From Shinella zoogloeoides (lineage in GTDB: Bacteria; Pseudomonadota; Alphaproteobacteria; Rhizobiales; Rhizobiaceae), in NCBI RefSeq assembly GCF_020883495.1, contig NZ_CP086610.1:310001-374000 (forward strand): a stretch of DNA of 64,000 bases, read 5' to 3'. Shown in pieces: positions 9,000 to 20,514 of this stretch (position 1 is the first letter of the stretch; each line of letters opens with the position of its first letter). The position numbers were made by a program, and so were the translations under genes. The notes under the pieces are model-generated. The model searched no databases. It was not told the origin of the DNA and saw nothing but the letters and a program-made list of their open reading frames with translations.

Positions 9000-11657
9000 A
9001 TGACCGACAACGAAGACGACAAGACGATCAGTGTGGCTGGCAAGAAGACCCTGAGCCTGAAGCCCTCGGGGGTTCACCAGGGAACCGTGCGCCAGGACAT
9101 GGGTCGTGGCCGCACCAAGGCCGTCGTGGTCGAGACCCGCACGAAGCGCCACTTCAGCCGTCCCGGCGAAGAGCGCCAGGCGGCAGCACCCGTCACCCCG
9201 GTCCAGCGCCAGCCGGAACCGCCGCAGCAGAAGCGCCCCGCGCCGCAGCCCTCCCGTCCTGCCCCGCAGGCCGAGCAGAGCCGCCCGCGCGTCGGTGTCG
9301 TGCTGAACCAGCTTTCGCCCGATGAGGTCGAGGCCCGCCGTCGCGCGCTTGCAGAAGCGCAGATCCGCGACGCCGAGGAAGCGCGCCAGCGCGCCGAGGA
9401 CGAGGCCCGCCGCAAGGTGGAAGAAGAAGCCCGCCGCAAGGCCGAGGAAGAAGCCCGTATCGTCCGCGAGAAGGAAGAAGCCGAGCGTCGCGCCGCCGAG
9501 GCCGCCGCACCGGCTCCGGCCGTCGTCGAGGAACAGGCCGCTCCGCAGCCGGTGGCAAAGCCCGCCGCCGCGGAAGCCCGTCCGCAGCCGACCCGCACGC
9601 CTGCGCCCGCTCCGGCATCCACGCCGGTCGCCGGTCGTGGCCGCCGCGAAGCCGAAGAGGACGACGACAAGCGCCCGCGTGGCGGTGCGCCCGTCAACCG
9701 CGGCGCCGTCAAGCGTCCGGAACCGGCAAAGGCTCCCGCCCGTCCGAAGGCCGACGACGGCCGTCGCCAGGGCAAGCTGACGCTGACCACCGCGTCGAGC
9801 GACGAGGACGGCGCACAGCGCGGTCGCTCCCTCTCGGCCATGCGTCGCCGTCAGGAGAAGTTCAAGCGCTCCATGATGCAGGAAACGCGCGAAAAGATTT
9901 CGCGCGAAGTCGTCCTGCCGGAAACCATCACCATTCAGGAACTGTCGCAGCGCATGTCCGAACGCGCCGTCGACGTCATCAAGTACCTGATGAAGGAAGG
10001 CCAGATGATGAAGCCCGGCGATCTGATCGACGCCGACTTGGCTGAACTCATTGCCGGCGAATTCGGCCACACCGTCAAGCGCGTCTCCGAATCCGACGTC
10101 GAAGAAGGCATCTTCAACGTCGCCGACGACGAAGGCGATCAGGAATCCCGTCCGCCGATCGTGACCATCATGGGCCACGTCGACCACGGCAAGACCTCGC
10201 TGCTCGACGCCATCCGTCATGCAAACGTGGTCGCTGGCGAAGCCGGCGGCATCACGCAGCATATCGGCGCGTATCAGGTCGAGCAGAACGGCCACAAGAT
10301 CACCTTCATCGACACCCCCGGCCACGCTGCGTTCACCGCCATGCGTGCCCGCGGTGCGCAGGCGACGGACATCGCGATCCTCGTGGTCGCCGCCGACGAC
10401 AGCGTGATGCCGCAGACGATCGAGTCCATCAACCACGCCAAGGCGGCGGGTGTTCCGATCATCGTGGCGATCAACAAGATCGACAAGCCGACGGCAGACG
10501 CCCAGCGCGTCCGCACGCAGCTTCTCCAGCACGAAGTCTTCGTCGAATCCATGGGCGGTGAAACGCTCGACGTGGAAGTGTCCGCCAAGAACGGCACGAA
10601 CCTCGACAAGCTTCTGGAAGCCATCCTGCTGCAGGCCGAAATCCTCGACCTGAAGGCGAACCCGAACCGCACGGCAGAGGGCGTCGTCGTCGAAGCCCAG
10701 CTCGACCGCGGCCGCGGCGCCGTCGCGACGGTTCTCGTGCAGACGGGTACGCTGAAGCCCGGCCAGATTCTGGTCGCCGGCGATCAGTGGGGCCGTGTGC
10801 GCGCGCTCGTCAACGACAAGGGTGAGCACGTCAAGGAAGCCGGCCCGTCCATGCCGGTCGAGGTCCTCGGCCTTTCCGGCACCCCGGCGGCCGGCGACAA
10901 GTTCGCCGTCGTCGAGAACGAGGGCCGCGCCCGCGAAATCTCCGAATACCGCCAGCGCCTCGCCCGCGAAAAGCAGGTTGCGCGCCAGACGGGTTCGCGC
11001 GGTTCGCTCGAGCAGATGATGAACCAGCTCCAGACCTCCGGTCTCAAGGAGTTCCCGCTGCTCATCAAGGGCGACGTGCAGGGCTCGATCGAAGCCATTG
11101 CCGGCGCGCTCGAAAAGCTCGGTACGGACGAAGTGCGGGTGCGCATCGTGCATTCCGGCGCGGGCGCCATCACCGAGTCGGATATTTCGCTCGCCGAAGC
11201 GTCCAACGCCGCCATCATCGGCTTCAACGTCCGTGCGAACGCACAGGCCCGCACGCTTTCCGAGCGCCAGGGCATCGAAATCCGCTACTACAACATCATC
11301 TACGATCTGGTGGATGACGTTAAGGCGGCGATGTCCGGCCTGCTCTCGCCGGAGCGTCGCGAAACCTTCCTCGGCTACGCCGAGATCCTCGAGGTGTTCA
11401 ACATCACGAAGATCGGCAAGGTCGCAGGTTGCCGCGTCACCGAAGGCAAGGTCGAGCGTGGCGTCGGCGTCCGTCTGGTTCGCGACAACGTCGTCATCCA
11501 CGAAGGCAAGCTCAAGACGCTCAAGCGCTTCAAGGACGAAGTCTCGGAAGTCGTCGTCGGTCAGGAATGCGGCATGGCCTTCGAGAACTACGAAGACATC
11601 CGCGCCGGCGACCAGATCGAATGCTTCCGCGTGGAGCACGTCACGCGCACGCTGTAA
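9000..11657 (+). CDS. infB: Translation initiation factor IF-2
   Basis: An 885-aa protein. The N-terminal third is alanine-, proline- and charge-rich with a long coiled coil of EEARRK-type repeats (about residues 120-165). The IF2_N module follows. The GTPase domain has G1 GHVDHGKTS (about residue 391), G3 DTPGH and G4 NKID. C-terminal domains C1 and C2 complete the protein. IF-2 delivers fMet-tRNA to the 30S subunit and promotes subunit joining. The start is an ATG directly after AACGGA. An intrinsic terminator follows the gene although rbfA continues the operon. Confidence 0.97.
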   Translation: MTDNEDDKTISVAGKKTLSLKPSGVHQGTVRQDMGRGRTKAVVVETRTKRHFSRPGEERQAAAPVTPVQRQPEPPQQKRPAPQPSRPAPQAEQSRPRVGVVLNQLSPDEVEARRRALAEAQIRDAEEARQRAEDEARRKVEEEARRKAEEEARIVREKEEAERRAAEAAAPAPAVVEEQAAPQPVAKPAAAEARPQPTRTPAPAPASTPVAGRGRREAEEDDDKRPRGGAPVNRGAVKRPEPAKAPARPKADDGRRQGKLTLTTASSDEDGAQRGRSLSAMRRRQEKFKRSMMQETREKISREVVLPETITIQELSQRMSERAVDVIKYLMKEGQMMKPGDLIDADLAELIAGEFGHTVKRVSESDVEEGIFNVADDEGDQESRPPIVTIMGHVDHGKTSLLDAIRHANVVAGEAGGITQHIGAYQVEQNGHKITFIDTPGHAAFTAMRARGAQATDIAILVVAADDSVMPQTIESINHAKAAGVPIIVAINKIDKPTADAQRVRTQLLQHEVFVESMGGETLDVEVSAKNGTNLDKLLEAILLQAEILDLKANPNRTAEGVVVEAQLDRGRGAVATVLVQTGTLKPGQILVAGDQWGRVRALVNDKGEHVKEAGPSMPVEVLGLSGTPAAGDKFAVVENEGRAREISEYRQRLAREKQVARQTGSRGSLEQMMNQLQTSGLKEFPLLIKGDVQGSIEAIAGALEKLGTDEVRVRIVHSGAGAITESDISLAEASNAAIIGFNVRANAQARTLSERQGIEIRYYNIIYDLVDDVKAAMSGLLSPERRETFLGYAEILEVFNITKIGKVAGCRVTEGKVERGVGVRLVRDNVVIHEGKLKTLKRFKDEVSEVVVGQECGMAFENYEDIRAGDQIECFRVEHVTRTL

Positions 11658-11680
11658 GCGTCTGGCGAATAGAGTATCGT

Positions 11681-11717
11681 GCGAGCGCCGGACCTTTTCG
11701 GCGCTCGCATTTTTTTG
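11681..11717 (+). terminator. Intrinsic terminator between infB and rbfA
   Basis: GCGAGCGCCG (11681-11690) pairs perfectly with CGGCGCTCGC (11699-11708) around an 8-base loop, followed by A and six T (11710-11716). It sits in the 72-bp infB-rbfA gap, so it may lower rbfA-truB expression relative to infB. Confidence 0.8.
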
Positions 11718-11729
11718 AAGGTGACGACC

Positions 11730-12134
11730 ATGACCAGAGCAACATCCTCGGCGCCGTCGCAACGCATGCTGCGCGTGGGCGAGCAGGTGCGCGCGGCGAT
11801 CACCCAGGTTCTCCAGCGCGGCGAAGTGCGCGACCCGCTTCTCGAAAAGACGGTGATTTCCATCTCGGAAGTGCGCATGTCCCCCGACCTGAAGCATGCC
11901 ACGGCCTATGTGACGCCGCTCGGCGTCAAGGACCATGAGGCGGTGATCGAGGCGCTGAACCGCAATTCGAAGTTCATCCGCGGCCGTCTCGGCCCGCAGC
12001 TTCGCCAGATGAAATACATGCCGGACCTGCGCTTCCGCGACGACACCAGCTTCGACAACTACAAGAAGATCGACGACCTCCTGCGCTCGCCGGAAGTCGC
12101 CCGCGATCTCGACGCCGAAGACGGCGACGAATAA
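11730..12134 (+). CDS. rbfA: 30S ribosome-binding factor RbfA
   Basis: A 134-aa protein with the single KH-type fold of RbfA. Family features are [35 protein letters not shown] and a conserved C-terminal [13 protein letters not shown]. RbfA binds free 30S subunits and acts in 16S 5'-end maturation and cold adaptation. The ATG at 11730 is chosen because the similarity begins at the basic segment just after it. The frame's earlier opening at 11679 runs through the terminator hairpin. It sits 13 bases ahead of truB. Confidence 0.95.
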   Translation: MTRATSSAPSQRMLRVGEQVRAAITQVLQRGEVRDPLLEKTVISISEVRMSPDLKHATAYVTPLGVKDHEAVIEALNRNSKFIRGRLGPQLRQMKYMPDLRFRDDTSFDNYKKIDDLLRSPEVARDLDAEDGDE

Positions 12135-12147
12135 TTCCAGGTAAGAT

Positions 12148-13080
12148 ATGTCCAGACCCCGCAAACCCAAGGGCCGGCCGGTTTCCGGCTGGCTGATCCT
12201 CGACAAGCCCTTCGATTTCGGCTCGACCGAAGCCGTCTCCAAGATCAAGTGGCTGTTCAAGGCGCAGAAGGCCGGCCATGCCGGCACGCTCGACCCGCTG
12301 GCCTCCGGCATGCTGCCGATCGCGCTGGGCGACGCCACCAAGACCGTTCCCTATGTCATGGATGGCCGCAAGATCTACGAATTCACCGTGACCTGGGGCG
12401 AGGAGCGCACGACGGACGACCTCGAAGGCGAGGTGACGCGAAGCTCCGACAAGCGCCCGACCGCGGACGAAATCAAGGCGATCCTCGGCGAATATACCGG
12501 CGTGATCCAGCAGATCCCGCCGCAGTTCTCCGCAATCAAGATCGACGGCGAACGCGCCTATGACCTTGCCCGCGAGGGCGAGACGGTCGAAATCCCCTCG
12601 CGCGAGGTGGAAATCCACCGCCTGACGCTGATCGGCTCGGACGAGAACACGGCGGCCTTCGAGGTCGAGTGCGGCAAGGGCACCTATGTGCGCGCGCTCG
12701 CCCGCGACTTCGGCCGCCAGCTCGGTTGCTATGGCCATATCTCGGCGCTGCGCCGCACCTTCGTCGCGCCCTTCGGCGAGGACGACCTGGTGCCGCTCGC
12801 CGACCTGACGGCGCTGGAGAAGATCGAGGACGAGGCGGAACGCCTCGCCGCCCTCGACGCCTTCCTCATCGACACCGGCGAAGCGCTGTCCAGCCTGCCG
12901 CAGATCGTCATCAACGACGATCAGGCGCACCGCCTGCGCATGGGCAATCCCATCATCCTGCGCGGCCGCGACGCGCCGGTTTCGGCGGATGAGGCCTATG
13001 CCACGGCGCGTGGCAAGCTGGTTGCGATCGGCGAGATCGGCGGCGGCGAGTTCCGCCCGAAGCGGGTTTTCGCCGGCTGA
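12148..13080 (+). CDS. truB: tRNA pseudouridine(55) synthase TruB
   Basis: A 310-aa protein of normal TruB length. The catalytic aspartate lies in [19 protein letters not shown] (about residues 45-63), the hallmark of the TruB family. [10 protein letters not shown] and [13 protein letters not shown] are further conserved blocks. It makes pseudouridine 55 in the T loop of tRNAs. The gene follows rbfA closely. The usual next gene, rpsO, is displaced by a histidine kinase and an SH3 protein. Confidence 0.96.
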   Translation: MSRPRKPKGRPVSGWLILDKPFDFGSTEAVSKIKWLFKAQKAGHAGTLDPLASGMLPIALGDATKTVPYVMDGRKIYEFTVTWGEERTTDDLEGEVTRSSDKRPTADEIKAILGEYTGVIQQIPPQFSAIKIDGERAYDLAREGETVEIPSREVEIHRLTLIGSDENTAAFEVECGKGTYVRALARDFGRQLGCYGHISALRRTFVAPFGEDDLVPLADLTALEKIEDEAERLAALDAFLIDTGEALSSLPQIVINDDQAHRLRMGNPIILRGRDAPVSADEAYATARGKLVAIGEIGGGEFRPKRVFAG

Positions 13081-13243
13081 GGCAATTCCAGCGAAAGCGC
13101 TAAATTTCGCGGGGCGGAGCCCTCCGCCTCCGACTTGATTTCACCACAAGCTGCAGGCTTTATTGACCGGCGCGGTTCGCCCCAGGGCGGGCCGGGCGGC
13201 GTTCGGCCGCCTTGCGCGAAGGGTGAGGGGCTGGCTGTTGACG

Positions 13244-14971
13244 ATGGCGCCGACTGACAGGACGGTGCCCGCGGAGGAGGCGGGCAAGGGCGCTGCCGCC
13301 GGCCGCGTCCGCCGGCGCATGCACCATCCCGTCGCCTTCTATCTCGTCTGCCTCATCTTCGTCGTCGTCATCCCGGCCTTCCTCTTTTCCCTCGTCGTGC
13401 TGAAGCGCACCAACGAGGCGCAGGACCGCATCTTCGAATCGCTGCTGCGCACCTCCACCGGCGCCGTGAACCGCGCCGTCGAGCGTGAAATCTCCGGCAT
13501 GTTCTCCACCCTGAACTTCCTGTCGACCTCCGATAGCCTGCAGAAGGGCGACTATGCGCTGCTGCACGCCCAGGCGACGAAGGCGCTGGAAGGCACGGAT
13601 ATCTACTTCCTCGTCATCGACCAGACGATGCGCCAGCTCCTCAACACGCGCGTGCCCTACGGCACGCCGCTGAACCCGGCCTCCGAGCCGGTCTCCGCCG
13701 GGCTGGCGCTGGTGCGCGGCGAGCGCATGGTTTCGGATATCTTCTTCGGCAAGACGGCGCAGCAATGGGTCTTCAACGTCTACCAGCCGATGCGCCTTCC
13801 CAGCGGCGGGCATGTACTGCTGACGCTGACGAAGAATGCCGAAGCGCTGCGGCGCGCGGTCAACCCGGATATCCTCTCCCCCGGCTGGAATGCGGCGGTG
13901 CTCGATACGCAGGGCCGGGTGATCGTCTCGACGGATGAGACCCAGAAGACGGGCGCCCCCTTCTTCCTGCGCGTGGTGCCGTCGCTGCGCCTCGGCGTCA
14001 GCACCATGGAGCAGGACGGCACCAGCTACCAGCTCGTCACGGAATTCTCCTCGCTCGCCGGCTGGCGCATGATCGCCTGGGCGAAATCCTCAGACGTGCA
14101 GGCCCCCGCCGTCTCCTCCTTCCTGTGGCTGACGATCGGCGGTTCGGTCTTCGCGGTGCTTGCCGCCGTAGGCGCAGCCGGCATCGCCCGCGTGCTGTCG
14201 CGCGACGTGCGCCTTCTGGCGCAGGACGCGCACCGGCTTGGCGAGGGCGAGCGCGTGGCTCCGCGCCCCTACGCCATTTCCGAGCTGGAGACCGTCTCGC
14301 ATGCGCTGGCCGAGGCGGCCGACGCGCGGGTGAAGGCGGAAAACGACGTGCGCTTCCTGATGCGAGAGGTGGCACACCGTTCCAAGAACCAGCTCACGGT
14401 CATCCAGGCCATGCTGAACCAGTCGGCGGCCGGCGCGGAAAGCGCGGGCGACTTCGCCGAGGCCTTCCGCCGGCGCGTCGCGGGCCTTGCCCGCTCGACG
14501 GACCTGATGATCGCCAATGCGACACAAGGGGTGAACCTTGCGGAACTGGCGCGCAACCAGTTGAAGCCCTTCACGCCGGACGATGCCGCGCGCGTGCGCA
14601 TCGCCGGCCCCGCCGTCCGGCTCGGCCCGCAGGCCTCGCAGACGCTCGGCATGGCGCTGCATGAGCTTGCGACCAACGCCACCAAATACGGCGCGCTCGC
14701 CAACGAGGCGGGCATCGTCTCACTGGGCTGGATCCTGTCGGGCGAGGACCTGAGCCTCGTCTGGCGCGAGAGCCGCGCGGTAATCGACCGGGAGGCCATC
14801 GCCGCCAGCCGCAAGGGTTTCGGCAGCGTGGTGCTGGAGCGCATGCTGGGCATGGCGCTCGATGCCCGGCTCGATTTCCTCGTGCATGACGATGGCATCG
14901 AATGGCGGGTGACGCTGCCGCTGGCAAGGTTGCGTGACGAGGGCGTCGGTCGGCCGGAGGAGGGGCAATGA
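13244..14971 (+). CDS. HWE/HisKA_2-type membrane sensor histidine kinase
   Basis: A 575-aa protein (602 aa if read from 13163). A basic N-terminus precedes one membrane helix (about residues 30-50), a ~240-residue extracytoplasmic sensor region and a second helix (about 290-315). An HAMP-like linker and the kinase follow. The H-box reads EVAHRSKNQLTV, with predicted phospho-acceptor His378, and the N-box is HELATNATKYGAL. Both fit the HWE/HisKA_2 class common in Rhizobiales. No response regulator is adjacent, so its partner and signal are unknown. The gene overlaps the next by ATGA, implying translational coupling. It interrupts the usual truB-rpsO order. Confidence 0.88.
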   Translation: MAPTDRTVPAEEAGKGAAAGRVRRRMHHPVAFYLVCLIFVVVIPAFLFSLVVLKRTNEAQDRIFESLLRTSTGAVNRAVEREISGMFSTLNFLSTSDSLQKGDYALLHAQATKALEGTDIYFLVIDQTMRQLLNTRVPYGTPLNPASEPVSAGLALVRGERMVSDIFFGKTAQQWVFNVYQPMRLPSGGHVLLTLTKNAEALRRAVNPDILSPGWNAAVLDTQGRVIVSTDETQKTGAPFFLRVVPSLRLGVSTMEQDGTSYQLVTEFSSLAGWRMIAWAKSSDVQAPAVSSFLWLTIGGSVFAVLAAVGAAGIARVLSRDVRLLAQDAHRLGEGERVAPRPYAISELETVSHALAEAADARVKAENDVRFLMREVAHRSKNQLTVIQAMLNQSAAGAESAGDFAEAFRRRVAGLARSTDLMIANATQGVNLAELARNQLKPFTPDDAARVRIAGPAVRLGPQASQTLGMALHELATNATKYGALANEAGIVSLGWILSGEDLSLVWRESRAVIDREAIAASRKGFGSVVLERMLGMALDARLDFLVHDDGIEWRVTLPLARLRDEGVGRPEEGQ

Positions 14972-15291
14972 CGATATCTTTCCTGCGGGTGTGCCTGATG
15001 GCGGTCGCCCTTGCCGCCTCGTCGGCGCTCGCGTCCGGCGGATGCCTCGTCGACGACCCGACCGGAACGCCGCTCAACGTGCGCGCCGCGCCGAACGGCC
15101 CGATCCTGACGACCCTGCGGAACGGCACGCGCGTTACGGTGCTGGAGGAAATGAAACGCGGCGGCAAGCGCTGGCTCCTCGTGTCGCGGCAGGGTGAACG
15201 GCTCGGCTGGATCTTCGGCGCTTATGTTGTCTGCCCCAAGGACGGGTATATGCGCGGAGCGCCGCCTGCCCAGCCGGCCGATGGGCGCTGA
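14968..15291 (+). CDS. Secreted bacterial SH3-domain protein
   Basis: A 107-aa protein with a signal peptide (residues ~1-23, ending ALAS) and one bacterial SH3 (SH3b) repeat. The repeat is shown by LNVRAAPNGPILTTLRNGTRV, a basic turn, and a closing GWIFGAYV strand. Two cysteines (GGCL, VVCP) flank the domain and may form a disulfide. SH3b domains usually bind peptidoglycan or other wall ligands. Its ATG overlaps the kinase stop, so the two are likely co-translated. A periplasmic role linked to the kinase's sensor is inference. Confidence 0.78.
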   Translation: MTISFLRVCLMAVALAASSALASGGCLVDDPTGTPLNVRAAPNGPILTTLRNGTRVTVLEEMKRGGKRWLLVSRQGERLGWIFGAYVVCPKDGYMRGAPPAQPADGR

Positions 15292-15355
15292 CCTGCCGAA
15301 TCGGCGGTTGATGACGGCCCCTTCCATTTCGCCCGCTAATGGTTTATAGGCACCG

Positions 15356-15399
15356 CCAGCAATGCGGGCCTGCCCGCTTGCCTTCACGGCCATTGCTGG
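15356..15399 (+). promoter_or_regulatory. Folded rpsO leader
   Basis: CCAGCAATG (15356-15364) pairs exactly with CATTGCTGG (15391-15399) and encloses a second hairpin, GCGGGC/GCCCGC (15364-15377). The element lies 54 bases ahead of rpsO. In E. coli S15 represses its own translation through a leader fold; a comparable role here is possible but unproven. Confidence 0.4.
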
Positions 15400-15453
15400 A
15401 CGACATCCCGGCTTTTGGCGACTTTGGTTCTCCATTCATGAAAGGACATCTCG

Positions 15454-15723
15454 ATGTCGATCACTGCTGAGCGCAAGGCTGCGCTGATCAAGGAATACGC
15501 CACCAAGGAAGGCGACACCGGTTCTCCGGAAGTACAGGTCGCGATCCTGACCGAGCGTATCAACAACCTGACCGGCCACTTCAAGGACCACAAGAAGGAC
15601 AACCACTCCCGTCGTGGCCTTCTGACGCTGGTTTCCAGCCGCCGCTCGCTTCTTGACTACCTCAAGAAGAAGGACGAACCCCGTTACAGCAAGCTGATTG
15701 CTGCTCTCGGCATTCGCCGCTAA
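15454..15723 (+). CDS. rpsO: 30S ribosomal protein S15
   Basis: An 89-aa protein, the exact usual length. Conserved segments include [36 protein letters not shown] and YLKKKD near the end, which form the four-helix S15 fold that binds the central domain of 16S rRNA. A GAAAGGAC ribosome-binding site precedes the ATG. It is followed by a strong terminator and then pnp, the conserved rpsO-pnp order. Confidence 0.98.
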   Translation: MSITAERKAALIKEYATKEGDTGSPEVQVAILTERINNLTGHFKDHKKDNHSRRGLLTLVSSRRSLLDYLKKKDEPRYSKLIAALGIRR

Positions 15724-15729
15724 GCCTTT

Positions 15730-15768
15730 CGGCGGGCGTTCCCCAGTGAACGCCCGCCGCTTTCTTTT
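15730..15768 (+). terminator. Intrinsic terminator after rpsO
   Basis: A 12-bp perfect stem CGGCGGGCGTTC (15730-15741) and GAACGCCCGCCG (15748-15759) with a 6-base loop, followed by CTTTCTTTT. It should end most rpsO transcripts before pnp. Confidence 0.85.
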
Positions 15769-16028
15769 GCGGAAGAAAATTCCGCCGTACCGTTCTGTCA
15801 GTGCCGGCTGCGGCCGCCTCGCGGAACGGGATTTTCCAGCAGGCCGGATGGGCCGGTCCTGCGGAACCAACCGATGGCCTGTCATGGGGCAGGATTGCAG
15901 GATGCTTCGGGCGCATGACGCCATTACGGAAGCCTCCCGTTGTCTTGCCCATGGCGCGTCACGAATGCGGATAGACCACCTGCGCCTTTCCGGGCGGCGG
16001 TGCGCGTATCCCCCAAGAAGGACAAGAC
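15769..16028 (+). other. rpsO-pnp intergenic leader
   Basis: About 260 bases without a gene. It opens with a small hairpin, GCGGAA (15769-15774) pairing with TTCCGC (15780-15785), of a kind that could be an RNase III-type processing or autocontrol site for pnp mRNA, as known in E. coli. No convincing promoter or ORF was seen in the rest. Confidence 0.3.
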
Positions 16029-18170
<2,142 letters not shown>

Positions 18171-18190
18171 GTAATCGCTTACTGACTGAA

Positions 18191-18230
18191 GGGGCGCGGA
18201 GCGGCACGTTCCGCGCCCCTTTTCTTTTCT
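18191..18230 (+). terminator. Intrinsic terminator after pnp
   Basis: GGGGCGCGGA (18191-18200) pairs with TCCGCGCCCC (18210-18219) and is followed by TTTTCTTTTCTT. It closes the rimP-to-pnp cluster. Confidence 0.88.
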
Positions 18231-18259
18231 TGAGACCAATCACCCGCCGAAAGCCGACC

Positions 18260-19276
18260 ATGACCCGCGATGCCCTGAAAACCCTGTTCCATCCCTTTGC
18301 CTCCGGCACGCTCGGCCTGCCGGGTGAGGGGGAGCGCTATCTCTTCCTCGGCGCGGAAGCCGGCCAGCGCCCGCCGGAAGGTTTTGCCGCGTCGCTGGAA
18401 GCCGTGCAGCCGCTGCGCTCGCTTTATCGCGGGCTGGAGGCCGTGCGGGCCGATGTGAAGCCCGTTATCGAGGGCGAGGATTTCGACGGCGCGCTCATCC
18501 TGATGACCAAGCACAAGGGCGAGAACGAGAACCGCATCGCCGAAGCCCTGCGCCGCGTGCGCACGGGCGGCCTGATCGTGGTTGCCGGCGGCAAGGAAGA
18601 CGGCGTGCAGTCCATGCGCAAGCGCCTCGACCAGCTCGGCCTGACGGGTGATTCCATGCCGAAATATCACGGCCTCGCCATCTGGTTCGCTCGCCCGGAA
18701 GACCCGGCGGAGGCGATCTCCAAGCTTGCGGCCAAGCCGGTGCGCATCGTCGGCCGCTTCACCGCCGCGCCGGGCATGTTCTCGCATGATCGCATCGACG
18801 AAGGCTCCGAGCTGCTCGCCACCCGTATTCCGGAAGATTTCAACGGCCACGCCGCCGATTTCGGCGCGGGCTGGGGTTATCTCTCGGTCATGTTCGGCGG
18901 CCGCGCGCCGCAGGTGAAGGGCATCGACGTTTTCGAGGCGCATTACGAAGCGCTGGAAGCCGCCAAGGAAAACATGGCGGAGAACTGCCCGAATATCCCG
19001 ACGCGTTACTTCTGGTTCGACCTGACGACCGAGACGCCGCGCGACCACTACGACCTTATCGTCATGAACCCGCCCTTTCACGAAGGTCATGCCGCCGACC
19101 ATTCGCTCGGCGCGGGCATGATCCGCATGGCGGCGAAGTCGCTGAAGATCGGCGGCCGCCTGCTGATGGTCGCCAATCGCGGCCTGCCCTACGAGCCGGT
19201 GCTGAAGGAAGCCTTCAAGGAAAGCGGCGAGCTTTGCCGCAATGCCCGCTTCAAGGTGCTGTGGGGCAAGCGCTGA
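18260..19276 (+). CDS. rsmC: Class I SAM methyltransferase, RsmC-like
   Basis: A 338-aa protein with the tandem layout of RsmC/RlmG enzymes. A degenerate N-terminal methyltransferase-like domain precedes a catalytic domain. The latter shows the SAM-binding strand DFGAGWGYLSV (about residues 195-205) and the target-base motif MNPPFHEG (about 270-277). NPPF is typical of N2-guanine and N6-adenine methyltransferases. The predicted reaction is N2 methylation of a 16S rRNA guanine (G1207 in E. coli); the exact target is inferred. The ATG at 18260 is taken because the upstream frame overlaps the pnp terminator. Confidence 0.82.
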   Translation: MTRDALKTLFHPFASGTLGLPGEGERYLFLGAEAGQRPPEGFAASLEAVQPLRSLYRGLEAVRADVKPVIEGEDFDGALILMTKHKGENENRIAEALRRVRTGGLIVVAGGKEDGVQSMRKRLDQLGLTGDSMPKYHGLAIWFARPEDPAEAISKLAAKPVRIVGRFTAAPGMFSHDRIDEGSELLATRIPEDFNGHAADFGAGWGYLSVMFGGRAPQVKGIDVFEAHYEALEAAKENMAENCPNIPTRYFWFDLTTETPRDHYDLIVMNPPFHEGHAADHSLGAGMIRMAAKSLKIGGRLLMVANRGLPYEPVLKEAFKESGELCRNARFKVLWGKR

Positions 19277-19279
19277 GCC

Positions 19280-19738
19280 TTACAAAGGCAGCGCGAAGCT
19301 CTGCTTGACCGTCTCGCTCGGCACATCCGTCTTGACGGTCTGGATGCCGTTCCTGCGGGTGAGATGCGTCGACTGGAAACGACGATAATCCTCAAGGTCC
19401 GGGACGACGACGCGCAGCAGCGCGTCGCTCTCGCCGAGCATGATGTAGCACTCCACCACCTCCGGCAGCCGCTTCATGGCGGTGATGAAGTGCTCGATGG
19501 TCTCGGCATCCTGCGCCGTCAGCGAGATGCGGGCGAACATGGACAGTTTCAGGCCGACCTTGGCCTGATCCACGACCGCGACATAGCGGCTGATGATACC
19601 GGCTTCTTCCAGCAGCTTCACCCGGCGCAGGCACGGAGAAGGGGAGAGGCCGACCCGCCTTGCAAGCTCGACATTCTGCAGGCGGCCATCCTGTTGCAGT
19701 TCGCGCAGGATACGGCGGTCGATATCGTCGAGCTGCAT
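19280..19738 (-). CDS. Lrp/AsnC family transcriptional regulator
   Basis: A 152-aa protein with an N-terminal winged helix-turn-helix (LDDIDRRILRELQQDGRLQN, ARRVGLSPSPCLRRVKLLE) and a C-terminal RAM/ligand-binding domain. The preferred start is the ATG at 19738, with GAGGAT upstream; GTG at 19750 is also open. It is transcribed divergently from a LysE-type exporter. This arrangement is typical of an Lrp-like activator that senses an amino acid and switches on its exporter. The effector is not known. Confidence 0.9.
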   Translation of the reverse strand: MQLDDIDRRILRELQQDGRLQNVELARRVGLSPSPCLRRVKLLEEAGIISRYVAVVDQAKVGLKLSMFARISLTAQDAETIEHFITAMKRLPEVVECYIMLGESDALLRVVVPDLEDYRRFQSTHLTRRNGIQTVKTDVPSETVKQSFALPL

Positions 19739-19868
19739 TGAAATCCTCACAGGCGTTCAAGCCGACCAGCGGCATGGAATGCCAAATCCTCCTCCATTGC
19801 TGGCATCTTCGCAATCCCGTTGCGCATGGGTTGGCATAGGCTGCCGCCAGTTGGATGAGGAGAGCGGA

Positions 19869-20468
19869 ATGGACTTGGCCTGGACACTGGCGGCATCGGG
19901 CTTCGCCTTCGCCATGGCGGGCACGCCGGGGCCGAACAATACGATGGTGACGGCCTCGGGCGCGAACTACGGGTTCCGTCGCACGCTTCCGGTCGCAATG
20001 GGCATGGCTATCGGCGTGGCGGTCATCATTTTCACTGTGGCGGCGGCGGGCGGCGCGGTCGTCGCGGACCCGCGCGTGCATCTGGCGCTGAAATGGATCG
20101 GCATCGTCTACCTGCTCTGGCTCGCCTGGCGCATTGCCACGGCGCCGGTCGGTCTCTCAGCCGAAAGCAGCCGGCAGCGGCCGTTCACCTTCGTCGAAGG
20201 CGCGTTGCTGCAACTCGTCAATCCCAAGCTCTGGGTGATGGTCGCGGGCGCTGTGGTGGCCTATGGCGGTGGTGTCGCGGGCGACCTCTCGATCCCCTCG
20301 GCCTTCGCCGTCATCTTCGGCGGCGCGACGCTGGTGAGCACGCTCGCATGGGCCGGCATCGGTGTTGGCGCGGGGCGCTTCATGACGGAGGAGCGCAGCT
20401 TGAAACTGTTCAACCGGGCGATGGCGCTGCTGCTCGTGCTGTCGCTTGTGCCTGTCGTCTTCGACTGA
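19869..20468 (+). CDS. LysE family exporter, divergent from Lrp regulator
   Basis: A 199-aa membrane protein with about six hydrophobic spans, the N-terminal AGTPGPNNTMV motif of the LysE/RhtB superfamily and the internal VNPKLWVM segment. It should export an amino acid or analogue. A GAGGAGAG ribosome-binding site precedes the ATG. The 130-bp gap to the divergent Lrp-like gene probably holds the shared control region. It is only distantly similar to the LysE protein at 766-1377. Confidence 0.86.
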   Translation: MDLAWTLAASGFAFAMAGTPGPNNTMVTASGANYGFRRTLPVAMGMAIGVAVIIFTVAAAGGAVVADPRVHLALKWIGIVYLLWLAWRIATAPVGLSAESSRQRPFTFVEGALLQLVNPKLWVMVAGAVVAYGGGVAGDLSIPSAFAVIFGGATLVSTLAWAGIGVGAGRFMTEERSLKLFNRAMALLLVLSLVPVVFD

Positions 20469-20470
20469 GC

Positions 20471-20507
20471 ACAAAGGAAAACGGCGCGAAGGAGGCCTTC
20501 GCGCCGT
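20471..20507 (-). terminator. Terminator of the fabA-fabB-fabI operon
   Basis: A perfect 12-bp stem (20481-20492 with 20496-20507) with a 3-base loop. On the minus strand it is followed by TTTTCCTTTGT, a fair T-rich tail just downstream of fabI. Confidence 0.75.
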
Positions 20508-20514
20508 GTGTGTC

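Noticed and set aside
8664..12341. 1,225-aa open frame antisense to infB and rbfA
   Set aside because: Composition mirrors the high-GC codon bias of infB on the other strand; no domain, no ribosome-binding site, and infB is certain.
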